In this document: one piece after another, positions 1 through 9,341 of the stretch
Layout of the letters: every line of letters begins with the position of its first letter
Numbering within the stretch: position 1 is the stretch's first letter
Made by a program: the position numbers and the translations under genes
The notes under the pieces: generated by a model
Told to the model about the DNA's origin: nothing
The model's input: the letters and a program-made list of their open reading frames with translations, nothing else
Database searches by the model: none
NCBI RefSeq assembly: GCF_009363535.1
Contig: NZ_CP045369.1
Location: 2,367,001 to 2,431,000 of the forward strand
Direction: 5' to 3'
DNA: 64,000 nt
DNA from: Microbulbifer sp. THAF38
GTDB lineage: Bacteria > Pseudomonadota > Gammaproteobacteria > Pseudomonadales > Cellvibrionaceae

Positions 1-1
1 T

Positions 2-2131
2 GTACGAATTTCCAACGAGGTCTACGGTTACAACCCGGGCAGCTTACCCAGTAGTCTTCCGGAAGAAGATGAGAAACTGTTAGTCAAGTTCGACTGGAAT
101 ATTTCTGAAAACCATCGCGCAGCATTGACTTACAACTACAACGATGGTTTTTCTATTGCCGAGGCCGATGGCGATCCTGATGAGCTGGAACTGTCCAATC
201 ACTACTATGAGCGCGGGGCAGAGCTGAACGCTTACGTCGTGCAGTTATTTTCAGACTGGAGTGACATCTTCTCTACTGAAATGAAGATTGGTTATTCCGA
301 GCTGGATAACCGTCAGATTTCCCTGGGGGGGACTGATTTTGGTGAAGTACAAATCAGCACTTCCTACGATCATGACAACGATGGCAGTGACACAGATGCT
401 ACTGTTTATCTCGGTGCGGATGACTCCCGTCACGCCAACAAGCTGAGCTACGATAACCTGACCTTTAAACTCGCCGGCAAACTGCTTTTGGGTGAGCACA
501 ATCTGACTGCCGGCTACGAGCATGAAAATTTCGATATTTACAATCTGTTTATTCAGGAAGCTGCTGGTGAATATCGCTTTAGTAGTATTGAAAATTTTGA
601 GCAAGGCGTTGCCGATCGAATCATCTATGAAAATGCTTCCGGCACCAACAATATCCTGGATGCCGCCGCTGAATTTTCATACGATATCGACACTCTCTAC
701 GTGCAGGATGAGTACACTTTTGCCAACGTCGACCTCACAGTTGTCGCGGGCCTGCGCTACGATCGCTACAGCAGCGATGACAAGCCTGTAGCCAATACAG
801 ATTTCACAACAGCTTATGGCTTCTCCAACCAACACACCATGGACGGTCTCGATCTACTGCAACCCCGACTGGGTTTGAGCTGGAATGTCGATGACAACCT
901 AGAGCTGCACGGTGGGGTTGGCCTCTACTCAGGTGGCAATCCCAATGTTTGGATTTCCAACAACTACTCCAATAACGGCGTTATACAAATTGAGGCGAAT
1001 GATTACAGTGGCACGCCTTTGTTTGATATGGATTGGACTGGTATCGGCGCTCCAATTTTTGACGTACCACAGTCCCTCTACAATCAAGTTGCGAGTGGAG
1101 ACGGCTCTTTAGGTGGCGTAAACATGATGGACCCAGACTTTGAGATTCCATCAGTTTGGAAATATGCACTTGGGGGGAGCTATGAGTTTGAGTCTGGTTA
1201 TCTACTCTCTGCAGACTATCTCTACAGCGACTATAACGATGCAGCCATTATTCAAGACCTGTCTTTAGAGCAGATTAGTACCGCAGCTGATGGCCGGCCT
1301 GTTTACGCCAACGCTAATGGACGCAGAGGCGACTACATGCTCACCAATGTTAAGGGTGATTCCGGTTATTCCAGTGTTATCTCATTGGGACTTAGTAAAT
1401 CTTTCGACTTCGGTTTGAATGTAGCAGTGGGGTATGCCTATACCGATGCGGAAGATGTGAACCCTATGACCAGCTCAGTGGCCTATTCTAACTACACGAC
1501 TATCGCCACCGTAGACGCCCAGGACCCAGGCACGGCAACTTCCAACTACGTGGTTCCTCACCGTTTTACACTGAAGTTGGACTATGCCCGCGAGTTTCTT
1601 GCCGGATATGAAACTCGCTTCACTCTCTTCGGTAGTGCAAATGAAGGCGTTCCCTATTCCTACACCTTCTCCAATTATATCTTTGGTGATGGGGGGCGAG
1701 GCCGTGGTCTGCTCTATGTGCCAACAGGCTTAGACGATGCCAATGTTGTCTTTGGGGATGACTTCGATACTGACGCATTCTTCGCATGGGTCGATTCTGA
1801 AGACCTAGATAGCGGCACTATGGAGCGCAACTCCCTCAGCAGCGATTGGTGGAGCAAATTCGACCTGCGTATTGACCAGGAGCTACCCGGCTGGCGCGCA
1901 GACGACAGACTCAATGCTTTCTTTGTTATCGAGAACCTTGGCAACCTGTTAAACGACGAATGGGGAGTAATGTACGAGGGTGCCTTCCCACGCTTCCAGG
2001 CTGCTGTAGATGGGAGCATTGATGAGCAGGGTCGCTTTGTATTTAACGAATTCAACGATCCAGCTGGTCAAACCCGCGTTACAGACGCTTCTCTTTGGAG
2101 CGCCCGTATGGGAATTCGCTACGAATTCTAA
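2..2131 (+). CDS. TonB-dependent receptor, Oar-like (5' end outside window)
   Basis: C-terminal ~710 residues of an outer-membrane beta-barrel receptor. The reading frame is open from base 2, so the signal peptide and plug domain lie upstream of the window. The barrel shows alternating aromatic/polar strands such as GLRYDRYSSDD and FTLKLDYAREF, and it ends in RMGIRYEF with the terminal Phe that the BAM machinery recognises. The stretch EGVPYSYTFSNYIFGDGG followed by LLYVPT resembles the Oar/carboxypeptidase-regulatory-like TonB receptors. Substrate unknown. It converges with the sensor kinase across a shared terminator. Confidence 0.85.
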   Translation, partial: VRISNEVYGYNPGSLPSSLPEEDEKLLVKFDWNISENHRAALTYNYNDGFSIAEADGDPDELELSNHYYERGAELNAYVVQLFSDWSDIFSTEMKIGYSELDNRQISLGGTDFGEVQISTSYDHDNDGSDTDATVYLGADDSRHANKLSYDNLTFKLAGKLLLGEHNLTAGYEHENFDIYNLFIQEAAGEYRFSSIENFEQGVADRIIYENASGTNNILDAAAEFSYDIDTLYVQDEYTFANVDLTVVAGLRYDRYSSDDKPVANTDFTTAYGFSNQHTMDGLDLLQPRLGLSWNVDDNLELHGGVGLYSGGNPNVWISNNYSNNGVIQIEANDYSGTPLFDMDWTGIGAPIFDVPQSLYNQVASGDGSLGGVNMMDPDFEIPSVWKYALGGSYEFESGYLLSADYLYSDYNDAAIIQDLSLEQISTAADGRPVYANANGRRGDYMLTNVKGDSGYSSVISLGLSKSFDFGLNVAVGYAYTDAEDVNPMTSSVAYSNYTTIATVDAQDPGTATSNYVVPHRFTLKLDYAREFLAGYETRFTLFGSANEGVPYSYTFSNYIFGDGGRGRGLLYVPTGLDDANVVFGDDFDTDAFFAWVDSEDLDSGTMERNSLSSDWWSKFDLRIDQELPGWRADDRLNAFFVIENLGNLLNDEWGVMYEGAFPRFQAAVDGSIDEQGRFVFNEFNDPAGQTRVTDASLWSARMGIRYEF

Positions 2132-2141
2132 GTACAAAAAA

Positions 2142-2168
2142 AGCCGCGGCAACTGCCGCGGCTTTTTC
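2142..2168. terminator. Bidirectional Rho-independent terminator
   Basis: Perfect 9-bp stem AGCCGCGGC/GCCGCGGCT with loop AACT, flanked by an A-run on the left and a T-run on the right. It can therefore terminate the TonB receptor (+) and the sensor kinase (-), which converge here. Confidence 0.9.
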
Positions 2169-2207
2169 ATTCTCACAACGAAGTATGACAGCCCTGCTCA
2201 AACGAAT

Positions 2208-4418
2208 TTAAGCACTACCCAACCAACGGGCTAAAGTCTCCCGTAACAAATCCTTACTCAAGGGTTTGGTCAGGTAATCATCCATTCCCGCCGCCAAACA
2301 ACGCCCTTCAAATTGCTCTTCCGTAGTGCTGGTCAGAGCGACAATTGGCAATCGGTCATCAGGTCTGTGCTCTGTTTCCCAGCGGCGCAGCATCTCAATG
2401 ATCTCGGCACTGTGATCGGTATTTTGTTGGCAGTCGACCAAAGCCAGGTCGTAATGTCCTTCTGACAGACGCGCCAAGGCCTCTTCACCGTCGCTGGCGA
2501 TATCCACCTGGTATCCAAGTGCCTGTAACATTTCCTCCGTCACCCATTGGTGCGGACGAGAATCTTCCACTAATAGCAGGGAGTATTGCCGCGGTTGATC
2601 GGCGCCGCCTTTTACTACACGCCGGGTGGTTCGCTTGGCACCGCCAAAGATTCTCTCCACCAGGGTATCGTGCAACTCTTTACGGGTTACCGGACGTCCC
2701 AGGTAAAGCGCCGAAGGTACAAGTCGTTGCAGTTGTGCGAAGGTGGACTTCTGGCCAAAGCCACCGAGGCATATCAGCGGGCAATCCCGATCTTCGGCAT
2801 GGGCCTTTTCAAAGAAAGGAGTCACAGACTCAAAAAGAATGTCATCCCCCATAGCAGGCACCAGCATTACCAGCTGACCACGCTCTAAAGCCTGCTGTAG
2901 CAGCTGTTGTACCTCACACTCGCAGCCTTCGCACCAGCGCTGGGATTTCACATCCATACCAAAGGAACGCAACATCTGAACCAGACCGGAAATAAATAGG
3001 CCTTTCTGGTGAATCAGCAAAATCTCACTGTCCTGCAAACGCCGATCTGGAGTGAGGTAAGTACGCTGATTGGGTTCGATGCTGAACTTGACGACCGCCT
3101 GGTAGCGATTGCCATCCTGGTTGGAATGCAATTGCAGGTAGCCCCCCATTGCCTCCGCCAGTCCCTTTGCGATGGAGAGGCCGAGGCCTGTAGTCACCTG
3201 ATTAGTATCCATCCTGGAAAAGGCACCGAATAATTCACTTTCATCGGGCAGGATTTCACCGCGGCCGTCATCTCTCAGGGTAATACTCAGCTGTCCCTCA
3301 ACCGAAGTGATTGGGGTAAAGCTCACTTCGCCCCACAATTCTCCGCGTTGGGCAATACCAGTGGCGGAGTCCACCAGATTGCGAATCAGCTGCGCTGTCT
3401 TGCGGTTATCCCCAGTGACCATCACCGGCAGGCTGTCATCAATCTGGAAATTAAATTCCAGAGCCTGGCTGTGTGCGGCACGCGCAGCAAATTTAAAGGA
3501 CTTCTCAATTGTTTTTACCAGGTTAAATGGCCCCTGGCGCATACGGATGTCCTTGCGGGCAACACGGGTAAACAGGCCTACATTATCGACCAGCTTCAGC
3601 TGCTGGCTGCTGGCGGTTTTTGCCAGCCCTACCCACTCTTTTTGTCGCTCACTGAGGGGTTCCGCTTCCAGCAAAGAGAGAGCACCCAACGCATCAGACA
3701 ATTGGCTGCGGAATTCCTGACCAATGTTTGCGATAAATTCATTGGTCAATTCAACTGCCGCTTCCGAGTGTTTGCGCGCAGCTGCGAGGCTACTGGCGCG
3801 CTGCTGTAGCTCTTGCATCGCAGACAGCCGTTCCCAGTAGTTTTCTGACTCTCGCCGCCCCTGGTGTGCAGTCAGCCAGATAAAGGCCAGTGTCAGGGTG
3901 CCGTAAATGGTGCCGAGGATCATGCCGGAAAAGAGTGCCATGAGCGCAGCTGGCAGCAGGGAAGTCACCGTAAACCAGGTGAGAAAGCGATGATAGGGCG
4001 AGAATACCGTGGTTACACTAGAGCAAAAGATAACGGAGTAGATCCACAGGAAGTGGGTCTCTGGAGCAAACCCCATCAGGTAGACAAAATAGAAAAGCGT
4101 GAGACCCCACCAGATGGAGCCGAGAATCGAAACGAAAAAATAATGATTTCGCCAGCGATTTGGCCCCGAACTGTATAGATGACCAAAACGGAATACGTAG
4201 TAACCACGAATCAGCGTAATTACCACGAGCCCTGCCCCCAGGATCAATAACAATCGCGGGGCTTCCAGACGCATGTCACCAATGGTGGCCGCGATTAAAA
4301 AGGCACAGAAGGAGAGCACCATACCCCGCCGGCTGTATTTGGCAATACGCATATCGGTGGCACGGCAGATGCGTCTATCCTTCTGCACCTTGAGTTCAGG
4401 GCGATCAAATAATGTCAT
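2208..4418 (-). CDS. Hybrid sensor histidine kinase with degenerate H-box
   Basis: 736 residues. The N-terminal ~200 residues are hydrophobic membrane segments without a large periplasmic loop. Then follow a HisKA-like dimerisation helix, a HATPase_c domain (~300-450), a degenerate receiver-like domain (~465-590) and a C-terminal REC domain (~610-736) with acidic pocket VEDS, phospho-acceptor in LALVDCQQN and conserved Lys in LTKPL. In the H-box, where FxANxSHExRTPL is usual, the protein reads FIANIGQEFRSQL: the phospho-accepting His is Gln234 (codon CAG). The N-box is also altered (RNLVDSATG), while the G2 box TGLGLSIAKGLAEAMGG is kept. Autophosphorylation at the usual site is therefore not possible; it may act as a pseudokinase, a phosphatase, or a REC protein charged by a partner. 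SD GGGAAGG precedes the ATG. Confidence 0.85.
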   Translation of the reverse strand: MTLFDRPELKVQKDRRICRATDMRIAKYSRRGMVLSFCAFLIAATIGDMRLEAPRLLLILGAGLVVITLIRGYYVFRFGHLYSSGPNRWRNHYFFVSILGSIWWGLTLFYFVYLMGFAPETHFLWIYSVIFCSSVTTVFSPYHRFLTWFTVTSLLPAALMALFSGMILGTIYGTLTLAFIWLTAHQGRRESENYWERLSAMQELQQRASSLAAARKHSEAAVELTNEFIANIGQEFRSQLSDALGALSLLEAEPLSERQKEWVGLAKTASSQQLKLVDNVGLFTRVARKDIRMRQGPFNLVKTIEKSFKFAARAAHSQALEFNFQIDDSLPVMVTGDNRKTAQLIRNLVDSATGIAQRGELWGEVSFTPITSVEGQLSITLRDDGRGEILPDESELFGAFSRMDTNQVTTGLGLSIAKGLAEAMGGYLQLHSNQDGNRYQAVVKFSIEPNQRTYLTPDRRLQDSEILLIHQKGLFISGLVQMLRSFGMDVKSQRWCEGCECEVQQLLQQALERGQLVMLVPAMGDDILFESVTPFFEKAHAEDRDCPLICLGGFGQKSTFAQLQRLVPSALYLGRPVTRKELHDTLVERIFGGAKRTTRRVVKGGADQPRQYSLLLVEDSRPHQWVTEEMLQALGYQVDIASDGEEALARLSEGHYDLALVDCQQNTDHSAEIIEMLRRWETEHRPDDRLPIVALTSTTEEQFEGRCLAAGMDDYLTKPLSKDLLRETLARWLGSA

Positions 4419-4462
4419 AGCGACCTTCCCTGGAGCATTGGGTATCCGGTGACATAGAGGCC

Positions 4463-4666
4463 CTAGCCTATCCCAAGTACTTCAACCAGTACTGTTTTTA
4501 TAATAAACCCGAGCAATCCAAGGCCCAGTGCGGTGAACAGGATAAAGGTACCAAACCTACCCGCTTTAGAATCCTTAGCCAGGTTCCAGACGATAAACAC
4601 CATGAATAGGATAAGGGCGCCAATTCCCAACCACAGGGAATACTCTTCAAACTGCTCAAAAGTCAT
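4463..4666 (-). CDS. DUF2788 small membrane protein
   Basis: 67 residues with two predicted transmembrane helices (about 13-28 and 39-62) separated by a short charged loop NLAKDSKAGRFG. Length and pattern fit the DUF2788 family of small inner-membrane proteins, whose function is not known to me. It lies just upstream of, and codirectional with, the hybrid sensor kinase, so cotranscription is possible. Confidence 0.7.
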   Translation of the reverse strand: MTFEQFEEYSLWLGIGALILFMVFIVWNLAKDSKAGRFGTFILFTALGLGLLGFIIKTVLVEVLGIG

Positions 4667-4775
4667 GCAAATCTTCGCCTATAAAAACTGGCGCGCATTG
4701 TACAGCGCTTACCAGCTACTGGTAAGACTTGGCCAAATAGTCTCGGTCAGGATACCACTTCATATGACTGGCAGT

Positions 4776-5048
4776 TCAGGCACCCTGATAATAGTCTCCA
4801 TCCTCCTGGGCGTGGGTACCACAGCGCAAACGTCGAACCTCCTTCTCACGATAGCGGCTGTCATGCCAACATCTGGGCAGTGGCTCACCGGACAGAAAAC
4901 ACAGGTCTGTCTTATCGAAAACCTCAGGATCTTGAATTTCCTCCCCCCACAAGTAACGACCGACAACCGTCAGTTCATAGGGGTTTGAGAGTGTGACAAC
5001 ATCGGCTACTTCAACCAAGTGCTTGGTGTTTACATCTTTGAAAAGCAT
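4776..5048 (-). CDS. Conserved hypothetical protein (90 aa)
   Basis: Starts at the ATG at 5048, preceded by AAAGGG at seven bases; an in-frame GTG at 5066 would add six residues. The protein is soluble, without membrane segments. Visible motifs are GRYLWGEEIQDPEVF and CFLSGEPLPRCW. I recall similar small gammaproteobacterial hypothetical proteins but no function. It stands alone between the type II operon and the DUF2788 gene, in the same orientation as both. Confidence 0.6.
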   Translation of the reverse strand: MLFKDVNTKHLVEVADVVTLSNPYELTVVGRYLWGEEIQDPEVFDKTDLCFLSGEPLPRCWHDSRYREKEVRRLRCGTHAQEDGDYYQGA

Positions 5049-5274
5049 GGTGGCACCCTTTTCCACTTTCTGACTTCAGTATAGGGCTTTTGGCGACAAT
5101 TCTGGCTAAATCAGAGGGAGTGGGCTGAAAGTGAGATAGAGGAGCTTCTTTTTGCCCGAAGGAAGCACTTTGTTGTAGAGAGGAGGATTTCGGTAGAACG
5201 TATTCTGAACTTCATAGAAAGGCCAGCTTTCCTCCCCGACTTTCCCCATCTCTATATCATCAGTAGAGCTGCCC

Positions 5275-5760
5275 TTAACCTTCAATAGTCAAGCGCGCAG
5301 AGACCATACCCTGCTCCTGCAGGGCATCCAGGTTGATAGTGCGAACGCCCAGCTGCTCTTTCATCAGCTGGTTCAGCCAGGGTTGAAGATCCTGATAGCG
5401 TACTTCTTCAACCCATAGGCGAATACGATTCTCCCCCTCGGGCTCAAAACGCTTAATGGTGACCCGGTTTTGCTTGGCCGCATTGGTCACTCGCTGTAAC
5501 AAGGTGCCGGAAGCCTGGCCGCCGCCACCATTGGGCTGGATGCGGGAAAGTACGGGGCGCTGGGACTCCATCCACTGAACCAACTCTTTCGAGTCTTCTG
5601 CGCGCGCACGGGATTCATCGAAAAAGCTTTTGGCCGGACTGAACAGGCCGTAGACAATAAAAATTCCGCCTGCGAACAGGCTAAGGAGGGTCAGGGCACG
5701 TTGATCGCTGGGGGACAACCCCTGCCACTTCTGTTTCCACTGCTCAATTTGTTCTTTCAT
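5275..5760 (-). CDS. gspM: Type II secretion system protein GspM
   Basis: 161-residue inner-membrane assembly-platform protein. A short cytoplasmic N-terminus (MKEQIEQWKQKWQGLSPSDQ) is followed by one transmembrane helix (~24-42) and a periplasmic ferredoxin-like domain ending in NLDALQEQGMVSARLTIEG. In the family, GspM binds GspL and links it to the pseudopilus assembly site. It is the last recognisable gene of the operon; no gspN or prepilin peptidase gspO follows, so PilD from elsewhere must process the pseudopilins. Confidence 0.9.
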   Translation of the reverse strand: MKEQIEQWKQKWQGLSPSDQRALTLLSLFAGGIFIVYGLFSPAKSFFDESRARAEDSKELVQWMESQRPVLSRIQPNGGGGQASGTLLQRVTNAAKQNRVTIKRFEPEGENRIRLWVEEVRYQDLQPWLNQLMKEQLGVRTINLDALQEQGMVSARLTIEG

Positions 5761-5803
5761 GCTGCTATAACTACCAAATTCTTTTGCCTTTTACCCTGCG
5801 CCT

Positions 5804-7147
5804 TTAGCGCACGCGTACCCGTCCGGAAACGCCTTCCTTCAATTCATTGGCACCGAGCAGATTAGCACGCAGACCATTACCGGAGAGCTTGCTAACAAAA
5901 GTGTCCAAATCCGAGAGGTTTTGCGCTTTCAGCTGTAATACCATTTCACCGCGTTGGCCATCAAAGCGCAGGGATTGCAGCTGCAGCTCTTTACCCCGTT
6001 GCTCAGTCCAAACTTTACTGAGCTGTTGCATATGCGTGGAAAAGGCGCCGCCCTGGTTTCCCGCGCTCTTTAAGAAACCATTAAGTTGTCGGCGCAGCTG
6101 AGCCGAGGGCCGAACATTGGGGAACATCTCCGTGAACATTGCGCGAGCCTGCTCCTCAGCCTGCTCCGCCTGCCAGTGGTAATAGGCACCCGCACCGACA
6201 AAGAAAAGCAGCTGGGCTGCAAAACAAAAAACAGCCACTTTTGCCGGCTTTACCCACCACACAGACTCGGTTTTGCCGCTGGCTAGCTGGTAATCGCCAC
6301 TCAGCAAATTGCTGAGTTTGCCAGGCTTGTAACGCTCCAGAAAAATTTCTTCAGGAGAGCGCTTATTCATCTGTAGTCGGTCAGCAAAAAGAGACTCAAG
6401 CTCCGCTACAACAAGGCCATCCTCTTCGCCAGCGCCCAACAACAGTAGTTTTTTCCCCTCAGCTTCTTCATCGGTTCCTTCTGCATCGGCTCCAACTTCA
6501 GCAGATACAACCTCTCCCAGTAGGGAGCCAAGTAGTGGCTGGAGGTACTCACGGCGGATCGATAATCCCTGGCCGCTCGATTGCCAAACATGGGCCTGGT
6601 CTCCATCGAGCCACAGGGAGACATCACTCTCTAACAGGTCCAGTAATAGGTATTCCGGTAGCGCCGCAACCAACGGCCACTTGAGCCGCTCAACCTGGCT
6701 ATGCAAGATTTCCATCTTGTCCTTGGAAATCGCATAAATACTACAGATATCGCCATTGCGCGGTGTGCAGACAAAGTGCAGGTCTTCCACATCTTCCGCG
6801 AGCTGTTCTTCCACCATATAGCCAATGGCATTGGCCTGGCGCCTGGCCGCCTTGGGAATAGACTCAACGCCACTCCAGACCCAGTTACCGGGTAAAAGCA
6901 ACAGCGCTTTGCAGCCCTCTGGCAGGTTCAGTGACGGATGGGTGTCGGGTACAGCCGAGACTTCTAAATCTGGATTAAAAGCCGAGAGGAATTGATCGTC
7001 TAAAGCGGCTTCGCGCCAAACGCCATCCTCCCATTGATGCAGAGCGAGCCCATTGGCGCTAGTTTCAGTGAGCCGCAGCAGAACCAAAGCCGGCTTGGGT
7101 GGCACTGCAGGCATGCCGATTTCATTTACGCTTTTCTTTTTAAACAT
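5804..7147 (-). CDS. gspL: Type II secretion system protein GspL
   Basis: 447 residues. The cytoplasmic actin-like region (~1-300) recruits GspE in the family. One transmembrane helix (around AKVAVFCFAAQLLFFVGAGAYYH) is followed by a periplasmic ferredoxin-like domain ending in RVRVR. An acidic Glu/Ala-rich insertion near residue 220 (GADAEGTDEEAEGKK) looks like a linker. The gene sits 13 bases after gspK and 43 bases before gspM, the usual order. Confidence 0.9.
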   Translation of the reverse strand: MFKKKSVNEIGMPAVPPKPALVLLRLTETSANGLALHQWEDGVWREAALDDQFLSAFNPDLEVSAVPDTHPSLNLPEGCKALLLLPGNWVWSGVESIPKAARRQANAIGYMVEEQLAEDVEDLHFVCTPRNGDICSIYAISKDKMEILHSQVERLKWPLVAALPEYLLLDLLESDVSLWLDGDQAHVWQSSGQGLSIRREYLQPLLGSLLGEVVSAEVGADAEGTDEEAEGKKLLLLGAGEEDGLVVAELESLFADRLQMNKRSPEEIFLERYKPGKLSNLLSGDYQLASGKTESVWWVKPAKVAVFCFAAQLLFFVGAGAYYHWQAEQAEEQARAMFTEMFPNVRPSAQLRRQLNGFLKSAGNQGGAFSTHMQQLSKVWTEQRGKELQLQSLRFDGQRGEMVLQLKAQNLSDLDTFVSKLSGNGLRANLLGANELKEGVSGRVRVR

Positions 7148-7160
7148 ACAATCTTATTGG

Positions 7161-8177
7161 CTATCTACTGTCTTCACTCGCTGCGGTGCCATCGTAGTCG
7201 AGTAACTCCTGCATCATTGCACCAGAAAAAGTGCGGCGCTGGCGCTGCACAACTTTAACTTCACCATCCCCTGCCTCATCAAGCCAGAGGGCCGTCTCCC
7301 AGTACTGGCGATAGTCTTCGCTATCTCCGAGTTGGACAGCAATACGCGCCAGAAAGTGCTGGCTGTGAAACATAAACTGGTTGGTTTTGGTGATGTTATA
7401 AGAGGATAAATCTCCCGACTGGCTGAGAATGCCGCCGGATTCACGAAACTGCAGTAACTTGCTCACGCTCGCAGAAGAGTCCACCGCCTCAATGAGCTCC
7501 TGTGAAGCCAGGTTGATATTAATCTTGGTCTCGGTTTCTGGAAGCGCACAAAGGAACGGGGCCAATTTTTGCCAGTCCTCCAATTCCATCTCCTGCACAG
7601 AAGACAGTTCTGATATGTCACTGATCAGGGTATCTGGGGTGCGGTGAGCGAGGTCTCTACCGAGATAGCCATCATCCTCGGTTGCGGAAGAGCGCGGTGT
7701 ATCGTTGTCATCCATCCAGTCGGCAATAATTCCGGCCAGATCAGATTTCCCAGTGACATTGCTTACCAGCCTGCGAAAGATTTCAAACTGGTCATTGCCA
7801 TTACTGCTGGAAACCAGATTATTTACATTGAAGCAGGAGTTTAAGTCTTTGATATTTATCCGAATTTTTCCGTTATCGGGATTGAACTGCAACGCTGGTG
7901 AAGCCCAGGCCTCCAGGGCATGATCGGCGGGCTCCGCCGCGTCTTTATCCTCTTCAAAATCCTTGAGCAGCGCGACCCTACTCCAGGCTTCGGCACCGGC
8001 GACAAACTCGGCCAATTGCGTGTTGGCCAAAAGAGCGCCACTTCGGGTAATGGAAATCTGGTCGCGGGTTATGGCGTGCGAGACCAGGGCAATTGCAATC
8101 ACCATCACCAGTAAAACGGTAATTAAGGCCACGCCCCGCTGGCGGCGAAAAGTCTTTATCGACTTAGAGCCGCTCAT
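7161..8177 (-). CDS. gspK: Type II secretion minor pseudopilin GspK
   Basis: I place the start at the ATG at 8177, which overlaps the end of gspJ by 14 bases and gives a short leader before the prepilin peptidase site RRQRG^VALITVLLVMVIAIALV. The longer frame to 8249 only reads through the gspJ tail codons. The mature protein has the hydrophobic N-terminal helix and the large alpha-domain typical of GspK (about 339 residues in total), including DWMDDNDTPR and ININLASQELI. GspK caps the pseudopilus tip with GspI and GspJ. The residue at +5 is Ile rather than Glu, as is usual for GspK. Confidence 0.9.
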   Translation of the reverse strand: MSGSKSIKTFRRQRGVALITVLLVMVIAIALVSHAITRDQISITRSGALLANTQLAEFVAGAEAWSRVALLKDFEEDKDAAEPADHALEAWASPALQFNPDNGKIRINIKDLNSCFNVNNLVSSSNGNDQFEIFRRLVSNVTGKSDLAGIIADWMDDNDTPRSSATEDDGYLGRDLAHRTPDTLISDISELSSVQEMELEDWQKLAPFLCALPETETKININLASQELIEAVDSSASVSKLLQFRESGGILSQSGDLSSYNITKTNQFMFHSQHFLARIAVQLGDSEDYRQYWETALWLDEAGDGEVKVVQRQRRTFSGAMMQELLDYDGTAASEDSR

Positions 8178-8952
8178 CGTTACCACCTCCGCCGGAATTA
8201 TTCCCACCTGAATTGCCGCCGTTTGAGTTGTTCCCCCCTCCATTGCCACCGCTGCCGGAATTAGCTCCAGGAGGACTGAACTCTACCGTTGAGAAGGAAA
8301 AAACGCGGCGAATTTCACCGTACTGACGGGTCATTAATACGAACTCGATAGCCTTTGGCAGGCGGCTATCTGCACTGGTAGTAGATGCTGTAGTACCGGC
8401 TGGCGGCCATTGGGCAACCCAGGCATCAGAATTAGGGTCAAAGTACTGCAAAGTCAGGCTTTCCACCCCGGTTAGCAGTGGTTCGACAATGGGTTCTGAA
8501 TCCGGTCCGCGATCCAGTACCTGCCAGCGGCTGCGCAACAACAGGGCCCCGGTATCTTCCTCTTCCGAAAAGGAGCTGCGTTCATCACTCTCGGGATAAC
8601 CGATACTGTAACCCAGCCTCTGAAGTTCTCCTCGAGGTTCAGCGGTCAGATTTGCCGCCCCCAGGCGGGTAAATTCGAACTCATCCTGATCACCGCGAAA
8701 AGCGGGCTCATAACCCGTATAGGCATTCTTGACCGGTCGCGCCGTAACCTGGCGCAGGTCATCTTCCAGGCGATAAAGTGCCATGGAAAAACGGCGTAAC
8801 TCTTCTGCACGTCGCTCAACAACGCTATCGGTATTGTGGAAAATCTCCAGAAGGGAAAATGAGCCGACACTGATGATCGCCACCAGTACCAGTACAACGA
8901 GCACCTCAACCAAGGTAAAGCCGGACTGACCTTTTATTTGGGGAATCTGCAT
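8164..8952 (-). CDS. gspJ: Type II secretion minor pseudopilin GspJ with Gly/Asn-rich tail
   Basis: 262 residues. Prepilin leader and site KGQSG^FTLVEVLVVLVLVAI with Glu at +5, then the globular domain (FSMALYRLEDDLRQVTARP). The last ~33 residues are a repetitive Gly/Asn/Ser tail (positions ~228-262), which is unusual for GspJ. The tail is encoded just before and into the overlap with gspK. It may be a flexible appendage at the pseudopilus tip, or a neutral expansion of GGN codons. Confidence 0.9.
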   Translation of the reverse strand: MQIPQIKGQSGFTLVEVLVVLVLVAIISVGSFSLLEIFHNTDSVVERRAEELRRFSMALYRLEDDLRQVTARPVKNAYTGYEPAFRGDQDEFEFTRLGAANLTAEPRGELQRLGYSIGYPESDERSSFSEEEDTGALLLRSRWQVLDRGPDSEPIVEPLLTGVESLTLQYFDPNSDAWVAQWPPAGTTASTTSADSRLPKAIEFVLMTRQYGEIRRVFSFSTVEFSPPGANSGSGGNGGGNNSNGGNSGGNNSGGGGNDERL

Positions 8953-8957
8953 CGAAG

Positions 8958-9341
8958 CTACTCCTCCGCCGCCCAGGCATCCAAGGTTAGGGTTGGATTT
9001 TCGGCATCGGGATAACCCACTTTAATAATGATATGGCGCAGGCGTTCTTCACTGGTCGCCTCCACCTTTGCAGTCACTTCCCAGTCCCTCTCGGCAAAGG
9101 ACACTTCATCCTTTTTCTCACCAATCGGTGGCCAGGGAGTTTGCACACGAACTTGCGAGAGTATCTGTTGCGCCACCCAATTAGCAGCGAGCCGCTCCTC
9201 CATTACCCGCTGGCGCTGGACACTGCTCTGCATGGTGCGTAACACACTGGCAGCGATTACCCCAAAGATAACCAGGGCAATCAAAACCTCTACCAGGGTA
9301 AAACCACCCTGGCGATTCATGGTCTTGCACTTAAAGGTCAT
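8958..9341 (-). CDS. gspI: Type II secretion minor pseudopilin GspI
   Basis: Class III prepilin signal NRQGG^FTLVEVLIALVIFGVIAA with Glu at +5, followed by a short globular domain, 127 residues in all. The ATG at 9341 overlaps the gspH stop by 11 bases, which suggests translational coupling. An internal ATG at 9320 would give the shorter leader MNRQGG that is more usual in the family, and neither start has a strong SD. GspI starts the tip complex with GspJ and GspK. Confidence 0.88.
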   Translation of the reverse strand: MTFKCKTMNRQGGFTLVEVLIALVIFGVIAASVLRTMQSSVQRQRVMEERLAANWVAQQILSQVRVQTPWPPIGEKKDEVSFAERDWEVTAKVEATSEERLRHIIIKVGYPDAENPTLTLDAWAAEE

